Assembly (NCBI RefSeq): GCF_001514495.1
Contig: NZ_BCNM01000026.1
Coordinates: 29,546-93,545 of the forward strand
Source: Paenibacillus pabuli NBRC 13638
Lineage (GTDB): Bacteria; Bacillota; Bacilli; Paenibacillales; Paenibacillaceae
Direction: 5' to 3'
Length of the DNA: 64,000 nt
Shown one piece after another: positions 50,355 to 60,682 of the stretch. The number at the start of each line of letters is the position of its first letter. Position 1 is the stretch's first letter. The position numbers were made by a program, and so were the translations under genes. Under the pieces are notes generated by a model. It did no database searches and was not told the origin of the DNA. It saw nothing but the letters and a program-made list of their open reading frames with translations.

Positions 50355-51443
50355 CTAACGTCCGATCAGAACCCAACCCCACTTCATTTGTCGCAGTCCC
50401 AGAGCAATCGCCCAAGAGAGCACAATCGCCACAATATAAGAAAGTATAATGCCAAGGCTGAAATGGGGGGCGAACTCCACCGTCAGTTCTCGTCTCCAGA
50501 ACAGCAGCACTAACGGATGAATCAAAAAGATACCGAATGCCACTGTCCCCAAAGAGTCCAAGATGCGAGTTGCCCGATGGGTCCCATCCTGTTTCCATCC
50601 GCCGATTCGCTCACATATCATCAGCAAGAGCAAACAGGCCGAAAGGGTAAATAAATTACGAAAAAGAAACAGCAGTGTATAGGTTAGTGCCGGTAATTCG
50701 GCAAAAGCCGTTTTTACATAAGTATTACCATAAATAAAGACAGCTCCTCCGCTCAACAATGCAGCGATCAGCGCATAACGGTAGGAGAACAGTTTCTTCA
50801 ATGCCGCATCAAAGTTTAGTCCAATCCAAGCACCGAATCCAATCACGATCAGGTAACTGGGCAGCAAACTCCCCAACCGGGTGAAATGAAACTGCAAATG
50901 CAACGCGTAAAAAACAGCCTGAGCCGCAATAAAGAACAACGGTACATATTTATTAAATATACGATAGCGTGTAAGCGAGAGAAGCATTGGAAAGACCACA
51001 TAAAATTGCAAAATAATCAGAAAAAAATATAAGTGCGTGTGCGCTGTACCGGTTAATAATTGCTCTGAAAACTGCTTCACATGTTCCAACGGGGCTTTAC
51101 CTGCTAGCAGCTGTTTGATCGTGAAATAAATGAATGACCAGGCCAGGTAAGGTACAAAAATATAAAATAATCGTTTTTTATAAAAAGCGGGCATCCAGCC
51201 CTTTTCCTTCATTTTGGAGCTGTAATTGTAGAACAACACCAAGGAAGACAGGAACAGAAATGCCGGGACGGCGAATTGCAGAAAGCTGTTCCAAAAATAA
51301 TAAAAATCATGATCCAGCGTGTGCTTGGGATAATGTGCAACTGCCGTTGAAGTCGCATGAATGGCGACAACGGCCATGATGGCAAAAGCACGATAAAGAT
51401 CCAGATACTCAATACGCCGGGGCCGATAAACCGGTTGATTCAT
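50355..51443 (-). CDS. acyltransferase family 3 membrane protein
   Basis: A 362-residue polytopic membrane protein with about ten helices. The active-site-like motifs are EYLDLYRAFAIMAVVAIHA at the N-terminus (the conserved R...H pair) and FLFLSSLVLFY. It belongs to the group that O-acylates sugars of surface polysaccharides or peptidoglycan (OatA/WecH-like, without the SGNH domain). AGTGAGG precedes the ATG. It is alone in its transcript. The acceptor is unknown. Confidence 0.88.
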   Translation of the reverse strand: MNQPVYRPRRIEYLDLYRAFAIMAVVAIHATSTAVAHYPKHTLDHDFYYFWNSFLQFAVPAFLFLSSLVLFYNYSSKMKEKGWMPAFYKKRLFYIFVPYLAWSFIYFTIKQLLAGKAPLEHVKQFSEQLLTGTAHTHLYFFLIILQFYVVFPMLLSLTRYRIFNKYVPLFFIAAQAVFYALHLQFHFTRLGSLLPSYLIVIGFGAWIGLNFDAALKKLFSYRYALIAALLSGGAVFIYGNTYVKTAFAELPALTYTLLFLFRNLFTLSACLLLLMICERIGGWKQDGTHRATRILDSLGTVAFGIFLIHPLVLLFWRRELTVEFAPHFSLGIILSYIVAIVLSWAIALGLRQMKWGWVLIGR

Positions 51444-51596
51444 AATAAAACCTCACTTATGCCTGATGGGATGATAGTTTCCGGCCGCAAATCCAGATTC
51501 CAATCTCTATTTTAATCAGCACGCGAGGTGATTACAATCATGATCCATATTATTTTTGTGAAAATTCACCAATATTCATCATTTTTCGACACGCTG

Positions 51597-52413
51597 TTAG
51601 ACCCAATTACCGGACCGAAATACAGGCTCTTTCGTACCATCTGAGAGTTCCCCAACGATATCCAGATGTGCTGAACCAATCATAAAATCGACATGTACTT
51701 GACTTGAATTCATTCCGTTCAGCATTTTTTCTTCTTCCGTCATGTCCGTCCCACCCTCCAGACAAAACGGATACGCATTGTCCAAAGCCAGATGGCAGGA
51801 TGCATTTTCGTCAAAAAGAGAATTGTAGAAAATCCGGTTTTCCGTTTTTAAATGTTAACGAGAAGTCCTGAACGAGGTATCCTTCGTAGCTTAATGGCTT
51901 TGTACTTCGCACTGTTCCGTTAATTCCTTCTTTCAAGGGAACTGTCCATATTTCTTCTGAAGGGATATTCGCCAGAAAAGAAATGCCTTTCTCATTGATG
52001 TTATCCGCGTCACTGACCCAACGATGTTTGGGAGACAAGTCAATTCGTAGATCTGTACCAGGCCCAATGTAATGGAGTGTCCGATGTAAAAGATCAGGAT
52101 TCGGAGCAATAATAGTCAAGAAGGCTGCATTATTGGCGGCAAAACTCTCCCATCCTATAGCTTTGAACGCCGGGAACTCATGAAAGGCCGCGTCTGGTGC
52201 ATGTTCATACTTGATTCGTGTAATCTCGTCGTCTTCCCATTCTACATGAACATTATGGGCGCCAGCCTGATATGCCTTTATTACAACCAGCCGAACAAAC
52301 TCGACTGCTGATACGGGTGCGGTTATAACCAGGGTTTGGCCAACTTGCAGATTCACTCCAACATTTACAGCGAGGGTGGCATATCGCATTAGCTTTTCGG
52401 TAAAATCAACCAT
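51597..52413 (-). pseudogene. M29 aminopeptidase (AmpS/PepS-like), internal deletion
   Basis: The first 200 residues are a normal M29 aminopeptidase (VDFTEKLMRYATLAVNVGVN...SEEIWTVPLKEGINGTVRSTKPL). After LTFKNGKP the sequence jumps into FYNSLFDENASCHLALDNAYPFC in another frame and continues to the proper C-terminus (HVDFMIGSAHLDI...VFRSGNWV). About 50-60 residues are missing at the join, including the stretch with a glutamate metal ligand in active members, and the frame is broken, with a stop at 51811. The ribosome site AAGGAGG is intact. It is therefore a recent but true deletion, not a single-base reading error. Confidence 0.85.
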
Positions 52414-52520
52414 TATTCCCCACCTCCTTATAACCATTATTCGAGAAAAGATGTTTTACCCCTCTGTTAGTTCAATAAGATTAATTACAAATTTCGGATG
52501 GACCGTATTTTTCCAAACAG

Positions 52521-52553
52521 CAAAAAGAGGGCCTGCATGTATGCAGATCCTCC
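52521..52553 (-). terminator. terminator of the rhamnosidase gene
   Basis: On the minus strand GAGGATCTGCAT-ac-ATGCAGGCCCTC followed by TTTTTG, 70 bases after the stop. Confidence 0.8.
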
Positions 52554-52620
52554 TCCGTGCTCCATGGTACTATACTATAACATGCTGCTTCCATGTTCAG
52601 ATGACTCTATAGAACATAGA

Positions 52621-55341
52621 TCAAACGCTCTCAGTCTGTTCAGGTTGCTGTGCATCCGTTTCTTTCTCGGATACAGCAGCCAGATACGTAAATTGGTAGC
52701 TCCCTGATCCGAGAGCAATTCGTACACCGTTTTCCTGCGTTTGAATGTCATGAAAATCCTTTACTTGGTCCACTGGTTTTCCGTTCTCCAGAACCGTTTG
52801 TATCACAGCCCCAGGAAGAAGGATCATGCCCGTCGCATTGGCAGGAATGGTTACACGAACCTCCAGCTCGTTATTCTCACGACGATACCAGCTTGATCCA
52901 ACAGGCCCATACATCGTTTCCAGACTCGCTTCCACCCACTCCAGTCCAGGTCCGGGTTTGGGCTCAATGTGTACAACACGGAAGCCAGGCTCCTGTTCAT
53001 CTGTGTTAATGCCCGCAACATAACGATATAACCATTCGCCAATGGCGCCGTATGCATAATGATTGAATGAATTCATGTCCGCACTCCATAGGCTGCCGTC
53101 CTCCTTGATTCCATCCCAATGCTCCCAAACCGTTGTCGCCCCTTGTGTCACTTGATACAACCAGGATGGATAATCCTCCTGAAAAAGTAGCGTATAGGCC
53201 AGCTCATGATGTCCTGTATCACTTAATACCGGATTCAGATAAGGGGTTCCCACAAACCCGGTCGTAAGATGATTTCCTGCGTCTGCAACCAGTTTACCCA
53301 GTTGATCGATAGCACGTTTCCGTGCCTTGGAGTCCAATAAGTCAAAATGCAAAGCAAGTACATGCGCGGTTTGTGTGGGCACTGCAAGTTTACCCGCAGG
53401 TGTCACAAATTCTTCTTGGAACGCGGCAACGATGTGGTCATGCAGTTTATCGTAATACAATGCGTCTTCTGAATGCCCCAACACCTCAGCTGCTTTACGT
53501 GTTAATGAGACGGAATATGCATAAAATGCTGTCGCGACGTAATCCTTGTCCGTAGCACCAATGTAACTATCCGGTTTGGAGTCCAGACCCAACCAATCTC
53601 CGAAATGGAAACCTGTATTCCACAGGTATGGATTCTCCCCTTGAGCATGAATGTAATTGATCCAGCGTTTCATGCTGTCATACTGCTCAGCCAACAACCT
53701 GACATCCCCGTACATCTCATAAATCGTCCAGGGACAGATGACCGCGGCATCACCCCAGGCGGCAGAAGAATGACTGGTGTCTCCCCATCCCTCTGACGTC
53801 GAGCTCCTCAGATCAGGAACAAAAAAAGGAATTCCTCCATCTTCCCCCTGATCGGCTTCCAGGTCCCGCAGCCATTTGGTAAAGAACGGTGCCGTGTTCA
53901 TCAGATAGGAGGCCGTACGAACAAACATTTGTGCGTCGCCTGTCCAGCCAAGACGTTCATCCCGCTGCGGACAGTCGGTTGGGACATCTAGAAAATTCCC
54001 TTTTTGTCCCCATAAAATATTGTGATGAAGCTGATTGACCAGCGGACTGGAACACGAGAAGTTTCCGGTTCGTTCCATATTGGAATGCAGCACCACGCCT
54101 GTAAAATCAGTTAACTGGACTTGATCCGGGAAGCCAATCAGCTTCACATATCGGAACCCCTGAAACGTAAAGTGCGGCTCATAAGTTTCCAGTTCACCGC
54201 CTTTTAACGTGTAGCGAATACACTGGGTTGCACCACGCAAATTGTCAATATAGAAGTTGCCCTCATGATCCAGAATCTCCGCATGCCGCAACTCAACCGT
54301 GTGACCCGATTCACCCTGAATGCTGAATCTAACCCAGCCGACCATATTCTGCCCCATGTCCAGCACACGATCACCTTGCGGGGTTGTTAGTAAAGCGATA
54401 GGTTTCAACTGCTCTGCTTGGGTAACCGACACATTCTCCTGGGCAACAATAATGCCTTTGGTGTAATCCAGTACATCAACCGGCGACCACTTCCCTGTAG
54501 GTCCATCTATCCAGCTCGACTCCATCCGGGCATCGTACGTCTCTCCCATATAGATATCAGACATGCGTATAGCACTTGTGGCAACCTTCCAGTCGGAATT
54601 GGAGAGAATATGTTCTACCGAACCGTCCGCATAACGAATATGAAGCTCCAGCAGCAATGCAGCATCCGTACCAAAGATTTTCTGCTCTTTGTTCCACCCC
54701 AAGTGTCCTCTGTACCAACCATCTCCGAGATAAGCACCGAGGATGTTCTCACCGTGTCGCAGCATATCCGTGACATCATAAACCTGATATTGCAACCGTT
54801 TCCCATAACTGGTCCAGCCTGGAGTGAAATAGTCTTGGCCGACTCTTTGATCATTCAAATGCAGCTCATATAACCCCAGTGCCGTCACATATATTCTGGC
54901 AGAGGTTACCGACTTTTGCAGGTCAAACAACCTGCGAAAGCGAGGGCAGGATACATCGTTCTCCCCATCCAAAGGAGCGGTGATCCAATCCGCCTTCCAT
55001 GCACTCTTGCTCTCCATAAACCCCATCTCAAAGAAGGCTGTATCAGACCAGCTCGACTCATCACCCGCAGCATCCCAGGCACGAATTCGATAGTGATAGC
55101 GGGTCCGTGCATTGGGCAGCCACTGGTCCAGTTCAACATGAATGGACTGATCGGAGTTTATTTTGCCGGAATCCCATTCGATCTGCTCATTATTCCCGGT
55201 TAAGGATAATTGAATCTGGTATGCCGACTGTACACAGTTCCGTCGATCAGACTGCAGCTTCCAGCTTAATCTGGGGGATTTCATATCCAGTCCAATCGGA
55301 TTTATTCTATACTCACAACGCAGATGGCTAACCGTCAACAT
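52621..55341 (-). CDS. GH78 alpha-L-rhamnosidase
   Basis: About 906 residues, no signal peptide, thus cytoplasmic or released by lysis. It has two N-terminal beta domains and a CBM67-like region, then an (alpha/alpha)6 barrel. The catalytic region is DVPTDCPQRDERLGWTGDAQMF around residues 460-485. A C-terminal Greek-key domain (VRVTIPANATGMI) follows. It removes terminal L-rhamnose from plant glycosides or oligosaccharides. The ATG at 55341 (MLTVSHLRCEYRINPIG) has AAAGGG upstream and matches usual GH78 starts. The divergent AraC regulator is the likely activator. Confidence 0.92.
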   Translation of the reverse strand: MLTVSHLRCEYRINPIGLDMKSPRLSWKLQSDRRNCVQSAYQIQLSLTGNNEQIEWDSGKINSDQSIHVELDQWLPNARTRYHYRIRAWDAAGDESSWSDTAFFEMGFMESKSAWKADWITAPLDGENDVSCPRFRRLFDLQKSVTSARIYVTALGLYELHLNDQRVGQDYFTPGWTSYGKRLQYQVYDVTDMLRHGENILGAYLGDGWYRGHLGWNKEQKIFGTDAALLLELHIRYADGSVEHILSNSDWKVATSAIRMSDIYMGETYDARMESSWIDGPTGKWSPVDVLDYTKGIIVAQENVSVTQAEQLKPIALLTTPQGDRVLDMGQNMVGWVRFSIQGESGHTVELRHAEILDHEGNFYIDNLRGATQCIRYTLKGGELETYEPHFTFQGFRYVKLIGFPDQVQLTDFTGVVLHSNMERTGNFSCSSPLVNQLHHNILWGQKGNFLDVPTDCPQRDERLGWTGDAQMFVRTASYLMNTAPFFTKWLRDLEADQGEDGGIPFFVPDLRSSTSEGWGDTSHSSAAWGDAAVICPWTIYEMYGDVRLLAEQYDSMKRWINYIHAQGENPYLWNTGFHFGDWLGLDSKPDSYIGATDKDYVATAFYAYSVSLTRKAAEVLGHSEDALYYDKLHDHIVAAFQEEFVTPAGKLAVPTQTAHVLALHFDLLDSKARKRAIDQLGKLVADAGNHLTTGFVGTPYLNPVLSDTGHHELAYTLLFQEDYPSWLYQVTQGATTVWEHWDGIKEDGSLWSADMNSFNHYAYGAIGEWLYRYVAGINTDEQEPGFRVVHIEPKPGPGLEWVEASLETMYGPVGSSWYRRENNELEVRVTIPANATGMILLPGAVIQTVLENGKPVDQVKDFHDIQTQENGVRIALGSGSYQFTYLAAVSEKETDAQQPEQTESV

Positions 55342-55477
55342 CAGAGAAACATCCCTTTCCATCGTGGTTTCCAAAACAGGCTTACGCTATAATTATATTG
55401 ATTCTGTCATCGAAAATACCCGGCAATGAAGACTGTTTAACCCGGTTATTCGGTCATGTAAGCGAGGAGGCGAACCT

Positions 55478-56347
55478 GTGAATCCATCCATCCAACTTTT
55501 CAAGAGTGAATCCTTTTTGCAAAATAACCTGAAGCTCTTCGTAAACCGTTGCTCCGAAAATTTCGATCTACCTTTTCATGCTCACGATTTCGTTGAATAT
55601 AGCTATGTTGCAGAGGGTAAGGGCTTTCATCATATTGGAAAAGATATCGTTCCCGTTCACAAAGGCATGCTTTTTGTGATTCCCGTCGGCGTGCCTCACG
55701 TCTTTCGTCCGGCAACTTCGAACGCCTCTGAACATCCGTTAATTCTATATAATTGTCTTTTTAATTCGGAGCTGATTCTAACACTATCCGTCATCATACA
55801 AGAATCAGAGATTGGAGATCATTTGACCCATTTGGTTCATAATGAGATTCCTTATGTATCCATTACAGATGCCGGTCTACGCATTGAGGAGCTTATGGTG
55901 AAGCTATACCGCGAATCTTCCGTTCCTGGGATCGGATCATCCACCATGTTATACACACTTGTTAGCCAGCTGGTCGTGACAACCTATCGTCAGCTGCATC
56001 AGAAAATCCATGATGAACAGGGTCCGCCAACCGATTTTGAGCATATTCTCCACTACCTTGACCAGCATATCAGCGAACGAATACGCCTGAATGATCTGGT
56101 CAGGTTCTCCGGGTGGAGTGAAAAGCATATTGGAAGAATGTTTCTTCGTCATACCGGGCAGACGTTTGGTTCGTATCTTCAGCATCTGCGCATACAAAAA
56201 AGCTGTGAGCTCTTAAAGCATTCACAGCAGAAGGTCAGCCTAATTGCGGAATATGTTGGTTACCGGGATGTCGATTCGTTTCATGCGGTATTCAAAAGAA
56301 TTACGGGTGAGACCCCACGAATGTACCGCAAAAAGTCCAGGGCATGA
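55478..56347 (+). CDS. AraC family regulator, probably of the rhamnosidase gene
   Basis: A 289-residue regulator. A cupin sensor (FDLPFHAHDFVEYSYVAEGKGFHHI and MLFVIPVGVPHVFRPA) leads to two HTH motifs (IRLNDLVRFSGWSEKHIGRMFLRHTGQTFGSYLQHLRIQKSCELL and KVSLIAEYVGYRDVDSFHAVFKRITGETPRMYR). GTG at 55478 has GAGGAGG 7 bases upstream. It is divergent from the GH78 gene with a 136-base spacer, the common arrangement for a rhamnose-responsive activator and its target. Confidence 0.9.
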   Translation: MNPSIQLFKSESFLQNNLKLFVNRCSENFDLPFHAHDFVEYSYVAEGKGFHHIGKDIVPVHKGMLFVIPVGVPHVFRPATSNASEHPLILYNCLFNSELILTLSVIIQESEIGDHLTHLVHNEIPYVSITDAGLRIEELMVKLYRESSVPGIGSSTMLYTLVSQLVVTTYRQLHQKIHDEQGPPTDFEHILHYLDQHISERIRLNDLVRFSGWSEKHIGRMFLRHTGQTFGSYLQHLRIQKSCELLKHSQQKVSLIAEYVGYRDVDSFHAVFKRITGETPRMYRKKSRA

Positions 56348-56385
56348 TGCTCTGGACTGGACAGCGAGGAGCGTTTCTTAGTTTC

Positions 56386-56952
56386 TTATACCTTCACCGT
56401 TTGCAAAAGGTCATCTATGTATTCCTTGGCACCTTTCCAGGATGACATTAAGGGAAACCGATACTGCTCCCGTTCATTCACATTCCATGGATGGGGGATA
56501 CAGATCACTTTTTTGCCGTCATTCAGCGCCGGAATGAGATTATGTGCTCCATCGTCAATTAACAGATCGAAGCCGAGCAGATTTTTCCTTTTACACGTAA
56601 TAAACTGTTCCGCAGATATAAAAGGCATATGCCGCTGAAGCCAGTTCCATTTCTCCACAACCGTTCTCGGTTCCGCAGCCGTCACAACAATAACATCATA
56701 GGCCTCATTCAGCTTTTTCATCTCTTCTACAACATACTCGTCGTACACTTCCAACTCCTCAAACAGACCCGGCCGACCATAAAATACATCATGGGTGCTG
56801 TCCGGATGGCGCAGGTGGGTGGTATCCCAGTGGATCATATCCTCATAACGCAGCGGATGGGTTGGGAAGTTGATGTTGTTATGATAAATCGCTCGCTGCA
56901 CCAGATGACATATCGTGTCATCCATATCTACAGCAATAATAGGTTTTCTCAT
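56386..56952 (-). CDS. 5'(3')-deoxyribonucleotidase-like HAD protein
   Basis: A 188-residue HAD hydrolase of the NT5C/YorS-YqfW type. Nucleophile motif is AVDMDDTICHLV near the N-terminus, motif II Thr is in VVTAAEPR, and motif IV is DLLIDDGAHNL. The usual role is dephosphorylation of dNMP or NMP. ATG at 56952 has GGGGAGGGA 5-6 bases upstream, so the 16 upstream codons are not used. It is a single gene, convergent with the AraC gene. Confidence 0.85.
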   Translation of the reverse strand: MRKPIIAVDMDDTICHLVQRAIYHNNINFPTHPLRYEDMIHWDTTHLRHPDSTHDVFYGRPGLFEELEVYDEYVVEEMKKLNEAYDVIVVTAAEPRTVVEKWNWLQRHMPFISAEQFITCKRKNLLGFDLLIDDGAHNLIPALNDGKKVICIPHPWNVNEREQYRFPLMSSWKGAKEYIDDLLQTVKV

Positions 56953-57050
56953 GATTATCCCTCCCCAATACGAACACAGTATATCACTCCTGGGTGCCAT
57001 GAAGCCATCCTTTTAGGTTCTAGTCCGATGATCAGTTCAAGCCATAAGAC

Positions 57051-57099
57051 AAAAAGGCGCCCCTGCGCCGCAACAGTTGCTGCACCCGGAGCCGCCTTT
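57051..57099. terminator. terminator after the GH1 gene of operon 2
   Basis: AAAAAGGCGCC ... GGCGCCTTTTT-like arms (AAAGGCG/CGCCTTT) with an inner stem GCAAC/GTTGC. T-run on the minus strand. Confidence 0.78.
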
Positions 57100-57104
57100 G
57101 TGAA

Positions 57105-58568
57105 TTAATCCAAATCTTCACCGTTTGTCGCAATGACCTTTTGATACCAGCCAAAGCTCTTTTTCTTGAACCGATCTAACGTGCCTTGTCCATTGTCGTC
57201 CTGATCCACATAGATCACACCGTAACGCTTGGACATTTCCGAAGTGGACGCACTGATGATATCAATCGCACCCCAGTTGGTGTAACCCATAAGGTCTACC
57301 CCATCCATGACTGCTTCTTTCATTTGTGTAATATGTTTTCTCAGATAATCAATCCGATAATCATCATTAATGGAACCATCGGCCTCCACCGTATCTTTGG
57401 CACCGAGTCCGTTTTCCACAACAAACAACGGCAGTTGGTAACGGTCATACAACTCTTTTAACGCCACACGCAGCCCAATTGGGTCAAGCTGCCAACCCCA
57501 TTCTGTACGCTCCAGGTTCGGGTTCTTAATCGTGCTATACAGGTTGCCTCCAGTTACCCCATATTCCTCGGGATTCACTGCGGATACCAGGGAAGTGTAG
57601 TAACTGAACGAGATGAAATCAACGGTATGCTCTTTCATAATCGCTTCGTCTTCTGGTTCCATTACAATGGAAATGCCATGCTCAGCCCAATAACGAGCCA
57701 TGAAGGTTGGATAACTGCCTCGCACCTGTACATCAGTATGCAGCAGGTTCAGCTGGTTATCGATCTGAGCTTGCAATACGTCCTCCGGTTTCGACGTTGC
57801 CGGGTAGTGAATCATGCGTGCAAGCATACAGCCAATCTGGAAGTCCGGGTTAATCTGACGCGCTTTCTGCGTTACCAGACTGCTGGCAACAAACTGATGG
57901 TGAAGTGCTTGATAGGAAGCTTGCATCACGTTATCGACACGATCTTCAATGATGCCTCCACCCGTGAATGGCTCAATAATGGTTGTGTTGATCTCATTAA
58001 ACGTCAGCCAGTATTTCACCTTGTCTTTGTAGCGATTCATTACGGTCTCGGCGTATCTTACAAAATGTCCGATGACTTCCCGGCCTGCCCAGCCATTGTA
58101 CTTCAGCACCAGTGACATCGGCATTTCATAGTGGGAGAGCGTCACGAGAGGTTCTATGTTATGCTTGCGCAATTCGTCGAACACTTCATCATAGAAGCGC
58201 AGCCCTTCTTCATTTGGCTCGGCATCATACCCGTTCGGAAAAATACGCGGCCAGTTGATGGAAAGACGGAATGTCTTGAAGCCAAGCTCGGCGAATAACG
58301 CAATGTCCTCTTTGAAGCGGTGATAGAAATCAATACCATAACGCTTCGGGTACCCCTTCGCACTGTGGTGTGCCATCGCTTTCTCAACCGTTGCAGTGGT
58401 CACGTGCATCAATTCTCTAAGGTTGGTGTAATCCTTCTTCTCAAAATAAGGAACCATATCCGCCGTGGACCATCCTTTGCCCCCTGCATCAAATCCACCT
58501 TCGGCCTGGTTGGCGGCAATTGCGCCGCCCCACAGAAAACCTTCTGGAAACCCTTGTCGATTGATCAT
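57105..58568 (-). CDS. GH1 6-phospho-beta-glucosidase, operon 2
   Basis: A 487-residue GH1 enzyme. Acid/base Glu lies in LTFNEINTT and the nucleophile in FVVENGLGAKD. The diagnostic start is FPEGFLWGGAIAANQAEGGFD. It is a paralogue of the GH1 at 44088, with an insert near residues 45-75 that includes HSAKGYPKRYG, so it is of the longer BglA/BglH type. It processes the phosphorylated glucoside from the PTS enzyme encoded upstream. Last gene of operon 2 with a terminator at its end. Confidence 0.94.
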   Translation of the reverse strand: MINRQGFPEGFLWGGAIAANQAEGGFDAGGKGWSTADMVPYFEKKDYTNLRELMHVTTATVEKAMAHHSAKGYPKRYGIDFYHRFKEDIALFAELGFKTFRLSINWPRIFPNGYDAEPNEEGLRFYDEVFDELRKHNIEPLVTLSHYEMPMSLVLKYNGWAGREVIGHFVRYAETVMNRYKDKVKYWLTFNEINTTIIEPFTGGGIIEDRVDNVMQASYQALHHQFVASSLVTQKARQINPDFQIGCMLARMIHYPATSKPEDVLQAQIDNQLNLLHTDVQVRGSYPTFMARYWAEHGISIVMEPEDEAIMKEHTVDFISFSYYTSLVSAVNPEEYGVTGGNLYSTIKNPNLERTEWGWQLDPIGLRVALKELYDRYQLPLFVVENGLGAKDTVEADGSINDDYRIDYLRKHITQMKEAVMDGVDLMGYTNWGAIDIISASTSEMSKRYGVIYVDQDDNGQGTLDRFKKKSFGWYQKVIATNGEDLD

Positions 58569-58618
58569 GCATATCTCTCCTCTTCTTATTGATGTCGTCT
58601 TAAGTTCGTCTTAAGACT

Positions 58619-60538
58619 TTAAATTTCAGCTTTCAATACTTCTTCACCCGTCGTAATTGCACCCAATTTCACAGGCAGAACCTGCTTGTAATCTGCTGTA
58701 TTCGTAACGACCATGGCCGTTGTAATGTCATATTCCTTGGCAATTTGTTCAAGTTCAAACGTGAGTAATTTATCTCCGGCCTGTACACGTGCTCCCGTAG
58801 CGATATGAGCTTCAAAATACTGACCGCGCAGTTTCACGGTATTGATCCCAACATGGATTAGAAGTTCCATTCCGTTATCGCTGCGGACCACGATTGCATG
58901 TTTCGTTTTGAACACATTCATGATGGTACCTGTAACTGGTGACACCAGTTCGCCTACCGTTGGAACAAATGCCACACCTTTGCCCATCAATTCATCGCCA
59001 AACGTTGGATCATTGACTTCTTTAAGTGCGATCGCTTTACCCGTCATCGGTGCAACGGCTACCGCATCACTTGTTGGTGTTGGAGCACCCAGATCGTCCA
59101 CGTTCACGGTTGCAGCATGGCTGGAAGGTGCTGCCGCTGGTGCTGTAGAAGCGCCTGGTGAGAATTGAGCCAACGCCTCCGCGTCGCCCTCTTCTTCCTT
59201 GATCCCGAACACAGTAGACATAATGGCACCCACTACAAAGGCGAGAATCATACCACCAAAGGAATACCAGAAGGTTTGTCCGATCAGGGATGGCAGACCT
59301 GGAAGACCACCGTTACCTGCAAGCACGTAAGCTTTGGCTCCAAAAGCAAGAGCGAATCCGCCACCTACTGCACTACCAATCATGGCAGCGGCAAATGGTT
59401 TTTTGTATTTCATGTTAACACCGTACATAGCTGGCTCAGTTACACCCATCAGAGCTGTAAAGCTGGTGGACAATGCGACGGTTTTAAGTTTTTTATCTTT
59501 TGCACGGAAGAATACACCCAACGTCGCTCCGGCCTGGCCCATATTGGAGATGAACGTCAGTGGCAAGAACTTATCGAATCCCAGTGTAGCAATATTGCTC
59601 AGGATGATCGGCACAAGTGCATAGTGCATTCCTGTCATAATAATGAGCGCCATCGCGCCGCCCAGAACAATACCTGCAATCAATCCGCCTTCATTCAGCA
59701 GCCAGTTGATACCGCCAGACAATCCGCTACCTACAAAAGTACCCAATGGACCAATTGCAATCAGCGTTACCGGAACCATTACAAGCAAGGTAATCAGTGG
59801 CACAAGCAATAGCTTGAGCGCAGCAGGGATAACACGGTCAACCCATTTTTCAACATAGGACATCAACCATACAGCGAGTAAAATCGGAATAACCGATGAG
59901 GCATAACTGACAGCCGTTACCGGAATGCCAATAAACGCAACCGATTCTCCGCTGGAGAGCAATGCGCCCATATCGGGATACATCAGCGCCGTACCTAGCG
60001 CAATGGCAACAAACGGATTACTGCCGAATTTGCGAGCGGCACTAACTGCGATCAACAGCGGAAGGAAATAGAAAACCCCATCCCCTATGGCGGAAAGGAT
60101 ACGGTACGTATCCGTGCCAGCTGACATCCACTCAAGGGATACGAATAATGCAAGCAGCCCCTTGAGCATACCAGCAGCTGTAATCGCTGGAAGCATGGGT
60201 GCGAAGACACCCGCAATCGTCTCAAAAATATTGAGAATAACATTTTTATTTTTTTCCGGTTTAGGCTGTTTATTTTCTGTACTTTGCTGTATTGCCGGAT
60301 GTTCCTTCACCATGGCATCAAATACTTTGGACACATCATTGCCGATAATCACCTGGAATTGATCCCCTGAGATATTCGTTCCCATGACTTTATCCAGCTT
60401 CTTGAGTGAGTTATTATCCACTTTATCGTTATTTTTCAGATCAAATCTCAGTCGTGTGACGCAATGATATACCGAGTTGATATTGTTGGTTCCCCCAACG
60501 GCTTTGATGATTTCCTGTGCCGTTTCCTGATGTTTCAT
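58619..60538 (-). CDS. bglP: PTS beta-glucoside EIIBCA, operon 2
   Basis: About 639 residues. IIB (phospho-Cys26 in YHCVTRLRF), IIC (with MGVTEPAMYGVNMKYKKPF) and IIA (His in LIHVGINTV) are in BCA order. A Pro/Ala/Ser-rich linker of about 40 residues joins IIC and IIA (GASTAPAAAPSSH). ATG at 60538 (MKHQETAQ) has GAGGAGG 8 bases upstream; the open extension to 60589 lies inside the leader terminator region. It is the second gene of operon 2, preceded by a RAT/terminator switch. Confidence 0.94.
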   Translation of the reverse strand: MKHQETAQEIIKAVGGTNNINSVYHCVTRLRFDLKNNDKVDNNSLKKLDKVMGTNISGDQFQVIIGNDVSKVFDAMVKEHPAIQQSTENKQPKPEKNKNVILNIFETIAGVFAPMLPAITAAGMLKGLLALFVSLEWMSAGTDTYRILSAIGDGVFYFLPLLIAVSAARKFGSNPFVAIALGTALMYPDMGALLSSGESVAFIGIPVTAVSYASSVIPILLAVWLMSYVEKWVDRVIPAALKLLLVPLITLLVMVPVTLIAIGPLGTFVGSGLSGGINWLLNEGGLIAGIVLGGAMALIIMTGMHYALVPIILSNIATLGFDKFLPLTFISNMGQAGATLGVFFRAKDKKLKTVALSTSFTALMGVTEPAMYGVNMKYKKPFAAAMIGSAVGGGFALAFGAKAYVLAGNGGLPGLPSLIGQTFWYSFGGMILAFVVGAIMSTVFGIKEEEGDAEALAQFSPGASTAPAAAPSSHAATVNVDDLGAPTPTSDAVAVAPMTGKAIALKEVNDPTFGDELMGKGVAFVPTVGELVSPVTGTIMNVFKTKHAIVVRSDNGMELLIHVGINTVKLRGQYFEAHIATGARVQAGDKLLTFELEQIAKEYDITTAMVVTNTADYKQVLPVKLGAITTGEEVLKAEI

Positions 60539-60563
60539 AATCGTTTCCTCCTCATTTTTCCAA

Positions 60564-60641
60564 TAAAAAATACCCGAACAAATAGCCACGTCTTCTACGT
60601 GTCATTCATTCGGGTATTGCCTGATTGAACAGTAACAAGCC
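60564..60641 (-). promoter_or_regulatory. RAT and terminator before the operon-2 PTS gene
   Basis: RAT at 60613-60641 (minus strand: GGCTTGTTACTGTTCAATC then AGGCAATACC). It overlaps the terminator arm TACCCGAA. The other arm TTCGGGTA lies at 60571-60578, followed by TTTTTT. A textbook LicT target. Confidence 0.88.
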
Positions 60642-60682
60642 CATTTGATATTTAGTTAGATCCTGGTTCATGTTCTGATATT

